From contig JACCVY010000257.1 of the NCBI GenBank assembly GCA_013697915.1, positions 17,577 to 81,576 of the forward strand: 64,000 bases of DNA. Reading direction: 5' to 3'. This DNA is from Blastocatellia bacterium (GTDB lineage Bacteria; Acidobacteriota; Blastocatellia; Pyrinomonadales; Pyrinomonadaceae). A model generated the notes under the pieces. The model did no database searches. It worked only from the letters and a program-made list of their open reading frames with translations, and was not told the origin of the DNA. Numbering within the stretch: the stretch's first letter is position 1; each line of letters begins with the position of its first letter. This document shows positions 16,415-24,183 of the stretch, piece after piece. Both the position numbers and the translations under genes were made by a program.

Positions 16415-18657
16415 GTCCAAGACCACAGCAAGAGCGGCGCATTCTTGGCCGCGTTAAGCGAGCAGAGTTTGTTGGCAGAGATGCCGAACTCGAGCGCATC
16501 CTCTCGCTCGCTTCGCATGCAAATTCTGCCCGCGCAGGAGGAGGACTGCTTATTCTGCTGGCGCCGCTAGCTGGAGTCTCTGAGCTGATGCGTCAGGCTT
16601 ACGACCAGTTGTTCAACGCTCAGAGCGAAGCAGTTCCCATCTACTTTTCGCTGCCTGCAAGCGACACTACTGCAGTCAGCGCTGCCATTGAATTTCTCAA
16701 CGCGTTTCTGGCGCAGTACATCGCCTTTCGCCGCAACGAACCATCGCTGGCGCAAGCGTCGTTGACCATGAATGATCTGGTCCAACTGGCGCCGGCTGCC
16801 GACCTTGACTGGATTGAGCAACTGGTTAGCGCACACAACAAACAACGGTTCAGTAGTGACGAGCGCGAGCTGGTGCGCTTCTGTCTTAACGCGCCGCGGC
16901 GAGTGCCGTCCGGGAATCCCCAACCCTACATATTGTTCGACGCCGTGAAACTCGCAAACTACGACAACGAGCAAGTTCCGTTTGCCGGCGAGCTTATTAA
17001 AGCGCTTGCGGGCTCGCCACCGTTCGTCCTTGCTGGTTTGCGTCGCGAGATCATTCGCGAAGTCGAACAAGCCGGCATCGACTACGGCACCCACGAAAAA
17101 GTTCGGCTGGAACCGCTCGCTGAAGCTGAGGCACGCCAACTGGTTGCGTCAGTCGCTCGCCGCGAAGGCGTAGCGGTAAGCGATGAATGTCGCGACCTGC
17201 TCGCGCAGCAGTTTGAAGGCAGTCCGTTTCTCATTAGCGCCATGCTGTTGGCGGCTCGCGAGAAGCATTTGGCGCTCAACTCATATTTCGATTGCGAGCG
17301 CTTGTATGTTGATGAGCTGTTAGGCGGGCGGCTGAATCACTATTTCACCTCGGTGCTTGAGAATGTCGCGCCGGAGCCGATTGTTAGGAGCGCATTGATT
17401 CGCCTGCTTTCTGAGAGCCTGCGAGCGGGACAGCGCACCGCGTCATTTGCAGCCTGGACCAGACGCCTCAACCTTGAGGCCGCCGACGTCGAAAGTATCC
17501 TACGAAGTTTGCACGTCCAGGAAATTGTTAACTGGGACGGCGAGACTGTGGACACGCAACGCGGCTCTGGAGCGTGGCGAGATTTCGTTCGTAGCCGATT
17601 CCGTTTAGACGCGCTGCGAGAGCCGAGAGCTTTAGTCGTAGCGGACCTGATGTCGGCCGCTTTGCAGCGCGCCCCGCAAACCGTCGCCCGCCATTACCGG
17701 CGTAGTGCGAGCCTGCCACTGCGAGATGTGCTGCAAGCATTCAATTACCAGCGCGTTCCTAAAGTTCTTTTCGATTACGCTGCTTTTGCGGCCGACTACA
17801 AGGGCGCGCCCACTGAAGAGATTGCGGCGCGGCTGGAAATTGATCCGCAAGCCATGAAACTGCCGCAGGTGTTTCATACGGCGCACGGTGTTGCCTTCAG
17901 CGCCGAACTCAAACAATTTGACGAAGAAAGCTGCGTTGTTGCGCACGCTTTTGCCGGCACGAGTTACACGAATGAAAATGAGGTCGTCTGGCTTACTGCA
18001 AAGATTGATAGCAAACTTGAAGCAGATGCCGACGCTGTCGCCGACTGGTGCAATCGGCTGGAGAATCTGGCGCAGCGATCCGGTTTCTCGCGCGTTCAGT
18101 TGTGGCTGATAGCTAATGAAGGCTTCTCAGTTGAAGCAAGCGAAAAGCTGCGGGAGCGCGGGGCGTATGCCTCGAGCCGCATGCAATTTGAACTGCTCTC
18201 GGCACAACTTTCCGAAGGCCTTAACAAATCAACCGCGGCTGCGAACAACGAATACGTTTTCATCCTGCCGATGGGCGCTGATAACGAGCTGCTGGCGGCT
18301 GCGACCGCTGAGCAGATTGCCCGGCGTCTCAACTTCCGTCCCGAGGCTATCAATCAGATAAAGACGGCCATCGTCGAAGCGTGCATCAATGCGTCCGAAC
18401 ACAGCCTGAGTCCCGACCAAAAAATTTATCAGCGTTTTCGGGTCGAAGATGATAAATTGGTAATTACTATTTCGAGTCGCGGCATATTGCCGGCAAGTGT
18501 TGAAGCGAGAGAGGGCCGCACCCATGGGAAAGATGCAGGCGTTTTGGAGCAGCGGCGCGGTTGGGGACTCAAATTGATTGAGACACTGATGGACGAAGTT
18601 GAGTTTGAACGAGTTGATGAAGGCACCAGCTTGCGCATGGTCAAATATTTGAGGTAA
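16411..18657 (+). CDS. Degenerate AAA-type domain fused to RsbW-like histidine-kinase-fold ATPase
   Basis: 748 residues. The N-terminus starts like an AAA_16/STAND module (EFVGRDAELERIL, 19-31), but the place of the P-loop reads LLAPLAGVSELM, with no GKS/GKT. The Walker B position (PYILFDAVK) lacks the usual acidic pair. The middle is a helical regulatory region with no family I recognise. The last 130 residues form a GHKL/HATPase_c_2 anti-sigma-kinase domain with N-box EACINASEHS near 656-665 and a late G-box RRGWGLKLI. Known RsbW/SpoIIAB proteins phosphorylate STAS antagonists, and the next gene encodes one. It overlaps the cyclase gene by ATGA. I infer a partner-switching kinase controlled by a pseudo-ATPase scaffold. 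Confidence 0.8.
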   Translation: MSPRPQQERRILGRVKRAEFVGRDAELERILSLASHANSARAGGGLLILLAPLAGVSELMRQAYDQLFNAQSEAVPIYFSLPASDTTAVSAAIEFLNAFLAQYIAFRRNEPSLAQASLTMNDLVQLAPAADLDWIEQLVSAHNKQRFSSDERELVRFCLNAPRRVPSGNPQPYILFDAVKLANYDNEQVPFAGELIKALAGSPPFVLAGLRREIIREVEQAGIDYGTHEKVRLEPLAEAEARQLVASVARREGVAVSDECRDLLAQQFEGSPFLISAMLLAAREKHLALNSYFDCERLYVDELLGGRLNHYFTSVLENVAPEPIVRSALIRLLSESLRAGQRTASFAAWTRRLNLEAADVESILRSLHVQEIVNWDGETVDTQRGSGAWRDFVRSRFRLDALREPRALVVADLMSAALQRAPQTVARHYRRSASLPLRDVLQAFNYQRVPKVLFDYAAFAADYKGAPTEEIAARLEIDPQAMKLPQVFHTAHGVAFSAELKQFDEESCVVAHAFAGTSYTNENEVVWLTAKIDSKLEADADAVADWCNRLENLAQRSGFSRVQLWLIANEGFSVEASEKLRERGAYASSRMQFELLSAQLSEGLNKSTAAANNEYVFILPMGADNELLAAATAEQIARRLNFRPEAINQIKTAIVEACINASEHSLSPDQKIYQRFRVEDDKLVITISSRGILPASVEAREGRTHGKDAGVLEQRRGWGLKLIETLMDEVEFERVDEGTSLRMVKYLR

Positions 18658-18658
18658 A

Positions 18659-18675
18659 GCAAACTGTTAGTTTGC
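18659..18675. repeat. Small hairpin after the kinase gene
   Basis: GCAAACTGTTAGTTTGC forms a 7-bp stem with a 3-nt loop directly after the RsbW-like gene stop. No T-run follows, so it is more likely a short repeat or an RNA-stability hairpin than a full terminator. Confidence 0.5.
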
Positions 18676-18715
18676 GGCGCGTGCGCCCTTAACATCCTGA
18701 CGAGGAATAATTAGT

Positions 18716-19090
18716 TTGGCAGATTTCAAATCAAACGTTCGCTCGCACACTGTCGGCACCACTGCCGTCGTGTACGCCAGCGACTACCTGAACAAGCTCA
18801 CCGGCGAACGCATCGAGCGCGAATGCAAGAAGCAGCTTGATTCAGGCGCGCGTGCGCTGGTGATTGATTTCAGTGACACGGAACTCGTCAACAGCATCGG
18901 TATCTCCATCCTGCTCGGCATTATCGACATCGCGGAAAAGAGCGGCGCGCTGGTTGTATTCTCGGACGTGAACAACGAGACGGTGCAGTTATTCGAAATG
19001 CTTGGGTTAACTCGGCACGTCGTGCTCGCCAAAGACGAAGAGGAAGCGCTCACCACCCTCTCTTCAAGCAGCAAAGCAATGGGACATTAG
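18716..19090 (+). CDS. STAS-domain anti-sigma factor antagonist
   Basis: 124 residues, a single STAS domain of the SpoIIAA/RsbV type. The phospho-acceptor region reads LVNSIGISILLG. Ser60 aligns with the phosphorylated serine of the classical DS(S/T)G motif, but the preceding aspartate is asparagine and the following Ser/Thr is isoleucine. The helix-3 segment FEMLGLTRHV is typical. The start codon is TTG at 18716, chosen because no ATG is available and AGGA lies 9 nt upstream. It sits 58 bp after the HATPase gene, its likely kinase. Confidence 0.9.
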   Translation: MADFKSNVRSHTVGTTAVVYASDYLNKLTGERIERECKKQLDSGARALVIDFSDTELVNSIGISILLGIIDIAEKSGALVVFSDVNNETVQLFEMLGLTRHVVLAKDEEEALTTLSSSSKAMGH

Positions 19091-19319
19091 CCAGAGGACA
19101 GAGGTCAGAGAACAGAGGTCAGAGGTCAAAGAACAGAAGTCAGAGTCAGAGAACGGAAGTCAGAGGTCAGAGAACGGAAGTCAGAGCTCAGTTAGATTCT
19201 CAAGTTGTTTCAAGCTATAGTTCCATCTGCTGTCGTGGCAAATGTCGTGGCCAATTTTCCGACGTCTGATCTCTGGCCTCTGATCTCTGATTTCTGACCT
19301 CTGTTCTCTGACCTCTGTA
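19091..19319. repeat. Longest inverted pair of 7-bp repeat arrays (AGAGGTC type)
   Basis: The left arm (19091-19190) has about fourteen units such as AGAGGTC, AGAGAAC, AGAAGTC and GGAAGTC. A central unique segment of about 70 bp follows. The right arm (19261-19319) is the inverse, with TCTGATC, TCTGACC, TCTGTTC. The left arm begins at the base after the STAS stop. The right arm ends 3 nt before the HD-GYP ATG, so there is no room for a separate ribosome-binding site. Confidence 0.92.
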
Positions 19320-19322
19320 TTT

Positions 19323-20684
19323 ATGGAGTCCAACACCCAAAAACTTATTCACTCGTTCGGTGCGCTCGCCGACCTTGGCCAGGAGGTTGCTGACACCGGC
19401 GACTTTATGGAGATGGTGCGCACCTCGCTGCACCTGCTGCTCGGCACGCTTGCGATCCGCCGGGGCGCCATCATTGAATGTCCAACGCATCACTTGCCGG
19501 AGGACAAGAGCACAAACCTGCTGGCGGTGTGGGGCGTGGGTGACGACTACCAGCCGCAGTTTGATGTTGAGGACGCGGATCGCGAAGTGTTTCTGAACGC
19601 ACCCGATGGCGCGCTGGATATTTTGGGATTAGTCCAAAGTCCAACTTCCAACCTACAACATGAGGTCAGTACCGGAAGCGGTAGCGACCGGGTCGAAGAG
19701 ACAAGTCGGACTACACCAGAGTCCTCGCCGATCTTTTTTCATCGCTACGCGACTGACCTTCAGCAGCAGGGAATTGAACTGATCGTTCCCATGGTCGTCC
19801 GCGGTGAGTTAACAGGTTTGGTTTTGCTCGGCGGCAAAGCCAGCGGTGATGCGTTCACCGCTGACGATCTTGAAGTCATCAAATCAATGGTCCGGCACAT
19901 CGGGGTAGGCATTCACACGCACCGGCTGCTCGGTGAAGTGAAGCAGCAGGTCGTGGAGAACCGGCGCCTTTACGAAGACTTGCGCGCCATCTATCGCGAC
20001 ACCGTACGCGCCTTTGCCGCTGCCATCGACATCAAGGACAAATACACGCAGGGGCATTCGGAACGCGTTGGGAAGTACAGCGAGATCATTGCGCGCGAGC
20101 TGGGTTTTGGTGAGGAAGAAATCGAAGGCATGGCCATCGCCGGTTATCTGCACGACGTGGGCAAGCTGGTTGTAGAACGCGACATCATCAACGCGCCTTA
20201 TCGCATCGATGCAAAACAATCAAGTGAACTCAATCGCCACCCCGTCGCCGGCTTTGAAATTCTGTCGCCCATTCATCACCCTTACGCCGACATTCCGCTG
20301 ATGGCCAAGTACCACCATGAACGCATGGATGGCCGCGGCTATCCGGATGGATTGACGGACGAACAGATTCCGCTCGGCGCAAAGATCGTGACGTTGGCTG
20401 ACTCGTTTGATGCGATGACGACGAACCGTCCTTACAAAACGCGCCGGACTTTTGATGAAGTTATTATTGACCTGCGCCTCAACACTGGCTCGCAGTTTGA
20501 CCCCGTCGTTGTCGTTGCCTTCTGTCGCGCGCTAATGAAGGAATTAAATGGTGAGATTAAAGAACGCCGCTTCGCGAAGATGCTCGGCAAGAATTATCTC
20601 GAGGCCTCCAAAGACATCCCGCTTCTGACTCAACTCCTCGCCGAACTCGATCCAAATACCAAAACCGTCGCCGCCGGCGGTTAG
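19323..20684 (+). CDS. GAF-HD-GYP cyclic-di-GMP phosphodiesterase
   Basis: 453 residues. An N-terminal GAF-like sensory region (about 1-200) is followed by an HD-GYP hydrolase (about 215-425). The metal/catalytic motifs are present: HSERVGKYSE, HDVGK (H277, D278), NRHPVAGFEIL, HHERMDGRGYP (331 on) and DSFDAM. The family degrades c-di-GMP, opposing the GGDEF gene of the same cluster. Residues about 103-140 are a low-complexity loop whose DNA begins with a heptamer array (19631-19659), so repeat sequence has been inserted into the GAF part. The start is set by the ATG 3 nt after a long repeat array. Confidence 0.92.
   Translation: MESNTQKLIHSFGALADLGQEVADTGDFMEMVRTSLHLLLGTLAIRRGAIIECPTHHLPEDKSTNLLAVWGVGDDYQPQFDVEDADREVFLNAPDGALDILGLVQSPTSNLQHEVSTGSGSDRVEETSRTTPESSPIFFHRYATDLQQQGIELIVPMVVRGELTGLVLLGGKASGDAFTADDLEVIKSMVRHIGVGIHTHRLLGEVKQQVVENRRLYEDLRAIYRDTVRAFAAAIDIKDKYTQGHSERVGKYSEIIARELGFGEEEIEGMAIAGYLHDVGKLVVERDIINAPYRIDAKQSSELNRHPVAGFEILSPIHHPYADIPLMAKYHHERMDGRGYPDGLTDEQIPLGAKIVTLADSFDAMTTNRPYKTRRTFDEVIIDLRLNTGSQFDPVVVVAFCRALMKELNGEIKERRFAKMLGKNYLEASKDIPLLTQLLAELDPNTKTVAAGG
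19631..19659 (+). repeat. 7-bp repeat array inside the HD-GYP coding region
   Basis: Units AGTCCAA, AGTCCAA, CTTCCAA, CCTACAA lie in tandem, read in frame as part of a Ser/Thr/Gln-rich loop of the GAF domain. A GC-rich segment (19666-19692, ACCGGAAGCGGTAGCGACCG core) with internal symmetry follows and may be a second repeat unit. Confidence 0.6.
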
Positions 20685-20812
20685 TTCCGCAATTACTTTG
20701 AACAGCTTGCCAGCGCGGCCGGCGTTCGCGTTAAGCAGTCTTCCACAGCCGCCGTCTACCAGGCTGATGTTATTCGCGAACGAATACAGCTTCATAGTCG
20801 TTGCCGCCTGCC

Positions 20813-20840
20813 GAACGGAGAGCCATATGGCTTTCCGTTC
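20813..20840. repeat. Long hairpin downstream of the HD-GYP gene
   Basis: GAACGGAGAGCCAT and its inverse ATGGCTTTCCGTTC form a 14-bp arm pair with one mismatch and no loop. It lies in the 207-bp gap between the HD-GYP stop and the left end of the RAYT element. There is a T-run at 20857-20861, but it is not adjacent, so a terminator role is possible but unproven. Confidence 0.55.
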
Positions 20841-20891
20841 GAGAGCGGGTATTGCTTTTTCTCGCTTGCGAAGCGATTAATTACGCGACGC

Positions 20892-21533
20892 GATCTCATT
20901 AGCACCGCGGCTTCAGCCCGGTGATAACTGTCGCCACGCGATTCCAAACCGTTTCAACGGTTTTATTATTCTTCGTGCCACTCCAACCCATACTTCTGAA
21001 CGAATAGTTCGAACTCCTCAGCGAAGCTTTTCCTTCGATGATGTTCCTCTTGCCCGGCAATATAAGCTGCCACTCGCTCAACATCTGAGTGAGAAACTGA
21101 AAACGCTCCATAGCCGCGTCCCCAAGCGAATCGACCGCGTAATAATTTCTCCTCATTTATCCAATGCGACGATCCACCTTTGAATAACTGAGCGACCTCT
21201 TCGATAGTCTTGTTAGTAGGAAGGTCAATTAAAGTGTGTACATGTTCTGGATTTACGTAATTGATCTTCATGTAGATTCCTTTTTCCACCGAGTAGTTCG
21301 ATAGAAAGTGAGAAACCCTCGCGGCGGGAGGTTTGAGGAGCATCGGTTCTCGATCGAGTGTGGCCCAAATTAGATGCAGCCAGCAGCGTGAGTAGGAATG
21401 TTTTGACATGAGGGACTTTGTATCACGGGACGATACCAGAGGCGATGACCAGCGAAGAGTAAACCGTTGAAACGGTTTACAGAATTTCTTGCATCGCTGA
21501 TCACCGGGCTAAAGCCGCGGTGTTAATGAGATC
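20892..21533. mobile_element. RAYT element with 33-bp terminal inverted repeats and inner palindromes
   Basis: The transposase gene is enclosed by two pairs of repeats. The outer pair is 20892-20924 and 21501-21533, inverted with 2 mismatches in 33 (core CACCGCGGCTT and AGCCCGGTGA). The inner pair is the palindrome AAACCGTTTCAACGGTTT at 20946-20963 and AAACCGTTGAAACGGTTT at 21461-21478. The left palindrome lies 2 bp from the transposase stop. This is the usual layout of a REP-associated transposase with its REP sequences. Confidence 0.85.
20966..21409 (-). CDS. REP-associated tyrosine transposase (IS200-like, Y1_Tnp)
   Basis: 147 residues. Single-strand DNA transposase of the HUH superfamily. 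The HUH motif appears as PEHVHTLIDLP (about residue 54) and the likely nucleophile tyrosine is in VAAYIAGQEEHH (about 115). It opens SYSRCWLHLIWATLDREPML, like other IS200/RAYT proteins. Such proteins nick REP palindromes. Matching palindromes flank the gene here. No frameshift or stop is seen, so it looks intact. Confidence 0.92.
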   Translation of the reverse strand: MSKHSYSRCWLHLIWATLDREPMLLKPPAARVSHFLSNYSVEKGIYMKINYVNPEHVHTLIDLPTNKTIEEVAQLFKGGSSHWINEEKLLRGRFAWGRGYGAFSVSHSDVERVAAYIAGQEEHHRRKSFAEEFELFVQKYGLEWHEE

Positions 21534-21541
21534 GTGATTAG

Positions 21542-22432
21542 CTACCGCGGTTGAATCCTGATGATGAAGTTGCAGATGGCGATCTTTTGATCGGGCATTA
21601 CTTCGGTGCGTTCTTCGCGTGGCAGATCGCGGCCGGCAACGGTCGTCGGGTTGCGTCCCTTGGAGACCAGCCAGTAGCGGCCATCGTTTTCGCGCGTGAG
21701 GATCGCCTGCACTCGACTCACTTCCGGATCGCCTTTCAACGGCAGGTCAACTGTGATCGTTCGCGAACCGCGGCCGATGGTGACTTCAGATTTCGTAACC
21801 GGCACCACTGATTCGCGCACGCCGTCTTTCCAAATCTCGACGGTGTAGAGTTCCTTGATGCGCGGGCGCACGACGGTTGCTTCACTTTGTTCGCCGCCGC
21901 CGGTTTCAGTGTCACCGGTGCTGCCGTCGGCGCGTTCACGCACGGTCTCACCGAGGTTTACGCTCGGGGACGCGGCGGGCTGCGAAGCAGACACTCGCGG
22001 CGTCACCTGCGTGTGGCCACTCTCGGTTTCATCCCAAACACCTTGCACGCGAAACTGACCTTTTTCCAAAGTGCCATCGACGCGCAGCTCGACGGCAAAT
22101 GATTTCGCCGCCAGATCCGTATGCCCGCTCAGCTCTTTCGCGCGTTCTGAGAGCACATGAAACAAGCCCTGCTCCAGGCCGCGGCGCTTATCGCCCTGCC
22201 AGTCCTTATCATCCTCGTTGCTGAGATAGACGATGTACTCGCGTGGAATGTAGGTGGGGCCACCGGGCGGCGTAAACATCTCGCGCTGCATGACAGCTTC
22301 AACTTCGCGCGCAATCTTCACCAGGAACTCTTCCCAAATGCGGCGCGGTTTGGCATGTTCATCGGCAGACTCGACCAGGTCTTCGCCGGTCTCGCCGTCG
22401 ATCCATTTTCTGATTGATTCTATTAGGCCCAT
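21542..22432 (-). CDS. FhaA-like protein: DUF3662 domain plus FHA domain
   Basis: 296 residues from ATG 22432 (MGLIESIRKWIDG). A longer reading frame runs back into repeat DNA and is rejected. The N-terminal region (1-135) is a DUF3662/FhaA-type domain, the middle is a Ser/Thr/Glu-rich linker, and the C-terminal FHA domain (about 195-296) shows IGRGSRTI, DPEVSRVQA and GRNPTTVAG. FHA domains bind phosphothreonine, so it is a likely reader of the Hanks kinase encoded immediately upstream. Last gene of the minus-strand cell-wall/signalling cluster. Confidence 0.87.
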   Translation of the reverse strand: MGLIESIRKWIDGETGEDLVESADEHAKPRRIWEEFLVKIAREVEAVMQREMFTPPGGPTYIPREYIVYLSNEDDKDWQGDKRRGLEQGLFHVLSERAKELSGHTDLAAKSFAVELRVDGTLEKGQFRVQGVWDETESGHTQVTPRVSASQPAASPSVNLGETVRERADGSTGDTETGGGEQSEATVVRPRIKELYTVEIWKDGVRESVVPVTKSEVTIGRGSRTITVDLPLKGDPEVSRVQAILTRENDGRYWLVSKGRNPTTVAGRDLPREERTEVMPDQKIAICNFIIRIQPR

Positions 22433-22435
22433 AAG

Positions 22436-22466
22436 ATCGTTAATGGTAAATCGTGAACAGTAAATT
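22436..22466 (-). repeat. Single-arm 7-bp repeat array before the FHA gene
   Basis: Read on the minus strand, units ATTTACT, GTTCACG, ATTTACC, ATTAACG lead directly to the FHA start codon (3 nt gap). It is the same CGTAAAT-like type as the array before larC. Only one arm is present. It abuts the foldback element at 22465-22580. Confidence 0.65.
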
Positions 22467-22580
22467 TGGAGTGCGCCGGCTTGACGGCGCTTTCGTCTCC
22501 CGCAAACAACAAGCGACGTCAAATCCATTCAACTTGACGCTGGCGCAACCAAAAGCGGCGTCGAGCCGCCGCACTCCAAA
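22465..22580. repeat. Foldback repeat element, about 115 bp (GGAGTGCGCCGGC type)
   Basis: Arms TTTGGAGTGCGCCGGCTTGA plus CGGCGCTTT at 22465-22493 and the inverse AAAGCGGCGTCGAGCCGCCG plus CACTCCAAA at 22552-22580 differ at only a few places. The central loop of about 58 bp is unique. It occupies the gap between the Hanks kinase and FHA genes and would be transcribed if they form an operon. Confidence 0.8.
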
Positions 22581-22593
22581 GCCGCACGCCAAA

Positions 22594-24132
22594 TTAATCG
22601 AACTTAACAAACTTCTTATTTATCCAGCCACGGTCGGACGTGAAGGGACTAGCCTTTGGTCTCCCATGTTGCAGCACCTGCACCTCGTACCAGTTGTCGG
22701 TAGTAGACAGAATCTTAACGCGAGATCCATTTTCTGCCACGCCCACCGGCGCATTCGCCAGGCTCGCATCCGAGCGCAAATTTACATCGGTTGTTGTAAC
22801 ACCTTCGCGGCCAATTACAAAAAGGTCCCCCATAGCCGGCACTTTAATAAACGGATTCCAATGCGACGTAACGTACTTGTGCGTAGCCAAAAGCATGATT
22901 GAAAACGCGGCAATCAAAACTGCGGCAACTATGTAAGCGCGCTTGCGCGGGTTCGCCACCGGCCGTCGTCCCGAAGCTGCCTTCCTCATTCTTGCAGACT
23001 GCGCTCCCGGATCTGATGCAACCTTGTCGCGCCCCTCGAGTTTCTTATTCGCCTGCGCTTCCGCCACCGGCACAACGATCTTTGGACGGCGCTGAGCTTC
23101 CGCAAAAGCCAACGCCGCGGGTGAGGTCACCGGCACGAAATGCGCCTGCGGCGCCGCCTTAGGAAATTCGGCGGGTTCAATCGCAAGATCCGCGCTCGGT
23201 TTGCGTCGCGCCTCAGCGTTCAGTTCGCCCAGTACTCTCGTTGGCGGCAGCGTTGCTTCGGCAAGTTCATCCCAAAATTCCTGCACCGTCTGATAGCGCT
23301 CGGGGGGCCGCGTCTGCGTTGCTTTCTCAAGCACGCGCAGCACCGACTTTGACCAGAAGTGATTGTTGATAGAGGCCGGCAGCTCGCGAATTGCATGTTG
23401 CGCAAACCGGCGTGGCGATTCACCGGCCAGTAGCGTGTAGGTGGTTTTAGCCAGCGAGTAAATATCGGCGGCGGGCGTCAAATGTTCCTTGTTGATGAGC
23501 AGGGCCCCGGTATCCAGTTGGCCCGTCTGGACCAGCGGGTTATGTTCCGGCGCCGAGTAGACATTTGTGCCCACGCGCGTGATGGCGCCTTCGTTGGCTT
23601 CGAGACGGGCCACGCCAAAGTCTGCAATCTTCACAATCTGACGGTCCGCCGTTAACAACAAATTGTGTGGCTTGATATCGCGATGAATGACGCCACACTC
23701 ATGCGCATGCGCCAGGCCGGAACACACTTGCTCGAGATAGAACAGGGCTTTATCTATCGTCAACGCCTGCTGACGCGCCAGCGCCGACATGTCACCACCT
23801 GACAGATACTCGAGCACGATATAATGAAAAGTAGTGCCCGAAAGATCGATGGCGGTGCCATGGCCCAGGCGGCTAATGATGTTTGGATGTCGCACCCGAT
23901 CGAGCGCCACCGCTTCGTTCTGAAAATTGGTAATCAGCGTGTGTTCGAGATCGGCATCAGGAGTATCCTGAAGGAACATGTTCAGGGCCTTGATGACGAC
24001 GGTGGTGGGCGCGCCCTCAGGCGCGGCGTTGTCATGCGCCACATAGATCTCGGCATAGCTGCCTCGCCCAAGGCATTCAATGATGTCGTAACGACCATCG
24101 AGTCTGCTTTGTTGTAACTTCAGTTCTGCCAT
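22594..24132 (-). CDS. Membrane Ser/Thr protein kinase (Hanks type) with C-terminal SH3-like domain
   Basis: 512 residues. The kinase domain (about 14-290) has GRGSYAEIY, the ATP lysine K48 (VVIK), HRDIKPHN, DFG and the SAPE activation-segment end, so it should be active. A Pro/Ala/Lys-rich linker precedes one membrane helix (YIVAAVLIAAFSIMLLA). The extracytoplasmic part (about 435-512) resembles a bacterial SH3b domain (TTDVNLRSD, WYEVQVL, GWINKKFV), which in other kinases senses the wall. The PP2C phosphatase gene lies 51 nt upstream. Confidence 0.93.
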   Translation of the reverse strand: MAELKLQQSRLDGRYDIIECLGRGSYAEIYVAHDNAAPEGAPTTVVIKALNMFLQDTPDADLEHTLITNFQNEAVALDRVRHPNIISRLGHGTAIDLSGTTFHYIVLEYLSGGDMSALARQQALTIDKALFYLEQVCSGLAHAHECGVIHRDIKPHNLLLTADRQIVKIADFGVARLEANEGAITRVGTNVYSAPEHNPLVQTGQLDTGALLINKEHLTPAADIYSLAKTTYTLLAGESPRRFAQHAIRELPASINNHFWSKSVLRVLEKATQTRPPERYQTVQEFWDELAEATLPPTRVLGELNAEARRKPSADLAIEPAEFPKAAPQAHFVPVTSPAALAFAEAQRRPKIVVPVAEAQANKKLEGRDKVASDPGAQSARMRKAASGRRPVANPRKRAYIVAAVLIAAFSIMLLATHKYVTSHWNPFIKVPAMGDLFVIGREGVTTTDVNLRSDASLANAPVGVAENGSRVKILSTTDNWYEVQVLQHGRPKASPFTSDRGWINKKFVKFD

Positions 24133-24183
24133 CGTGCGCGCTTCGTTTCGCCTTGTCTTTGATGCTGCACGGGGAATTGAGGG

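Noticed and set aside
16411-18657. STAND-type antiphage or apoptosis-like ATPase
   Set aside because: The P-loop and Walker B residues are missing and the C-terminal domain is an anti-sigma kinase; no other defence genes are near.
19091-19319. CRISPR array
   Set aside because: Repeats have a 7-bp period with no spacers and occur in inverted arms, unlike CRISPR repeat-spacer structure; no cas genes nearby.
20544-20795. 83-residue minus-strand frame crossing the HD-GYP 3' end
   Set aside because: Overlaps the end of the HD-GYP gene, no family similarity and no clear ribosome-binding site; a gene remnant is possible but not supported.
23824-24117. Plus-strand ORF in the kinase gene region
   Set aside because: Antisense to the kinase N-terminus with HRDIKPHN and DFG in the opposite frame; no family motif in this frame.
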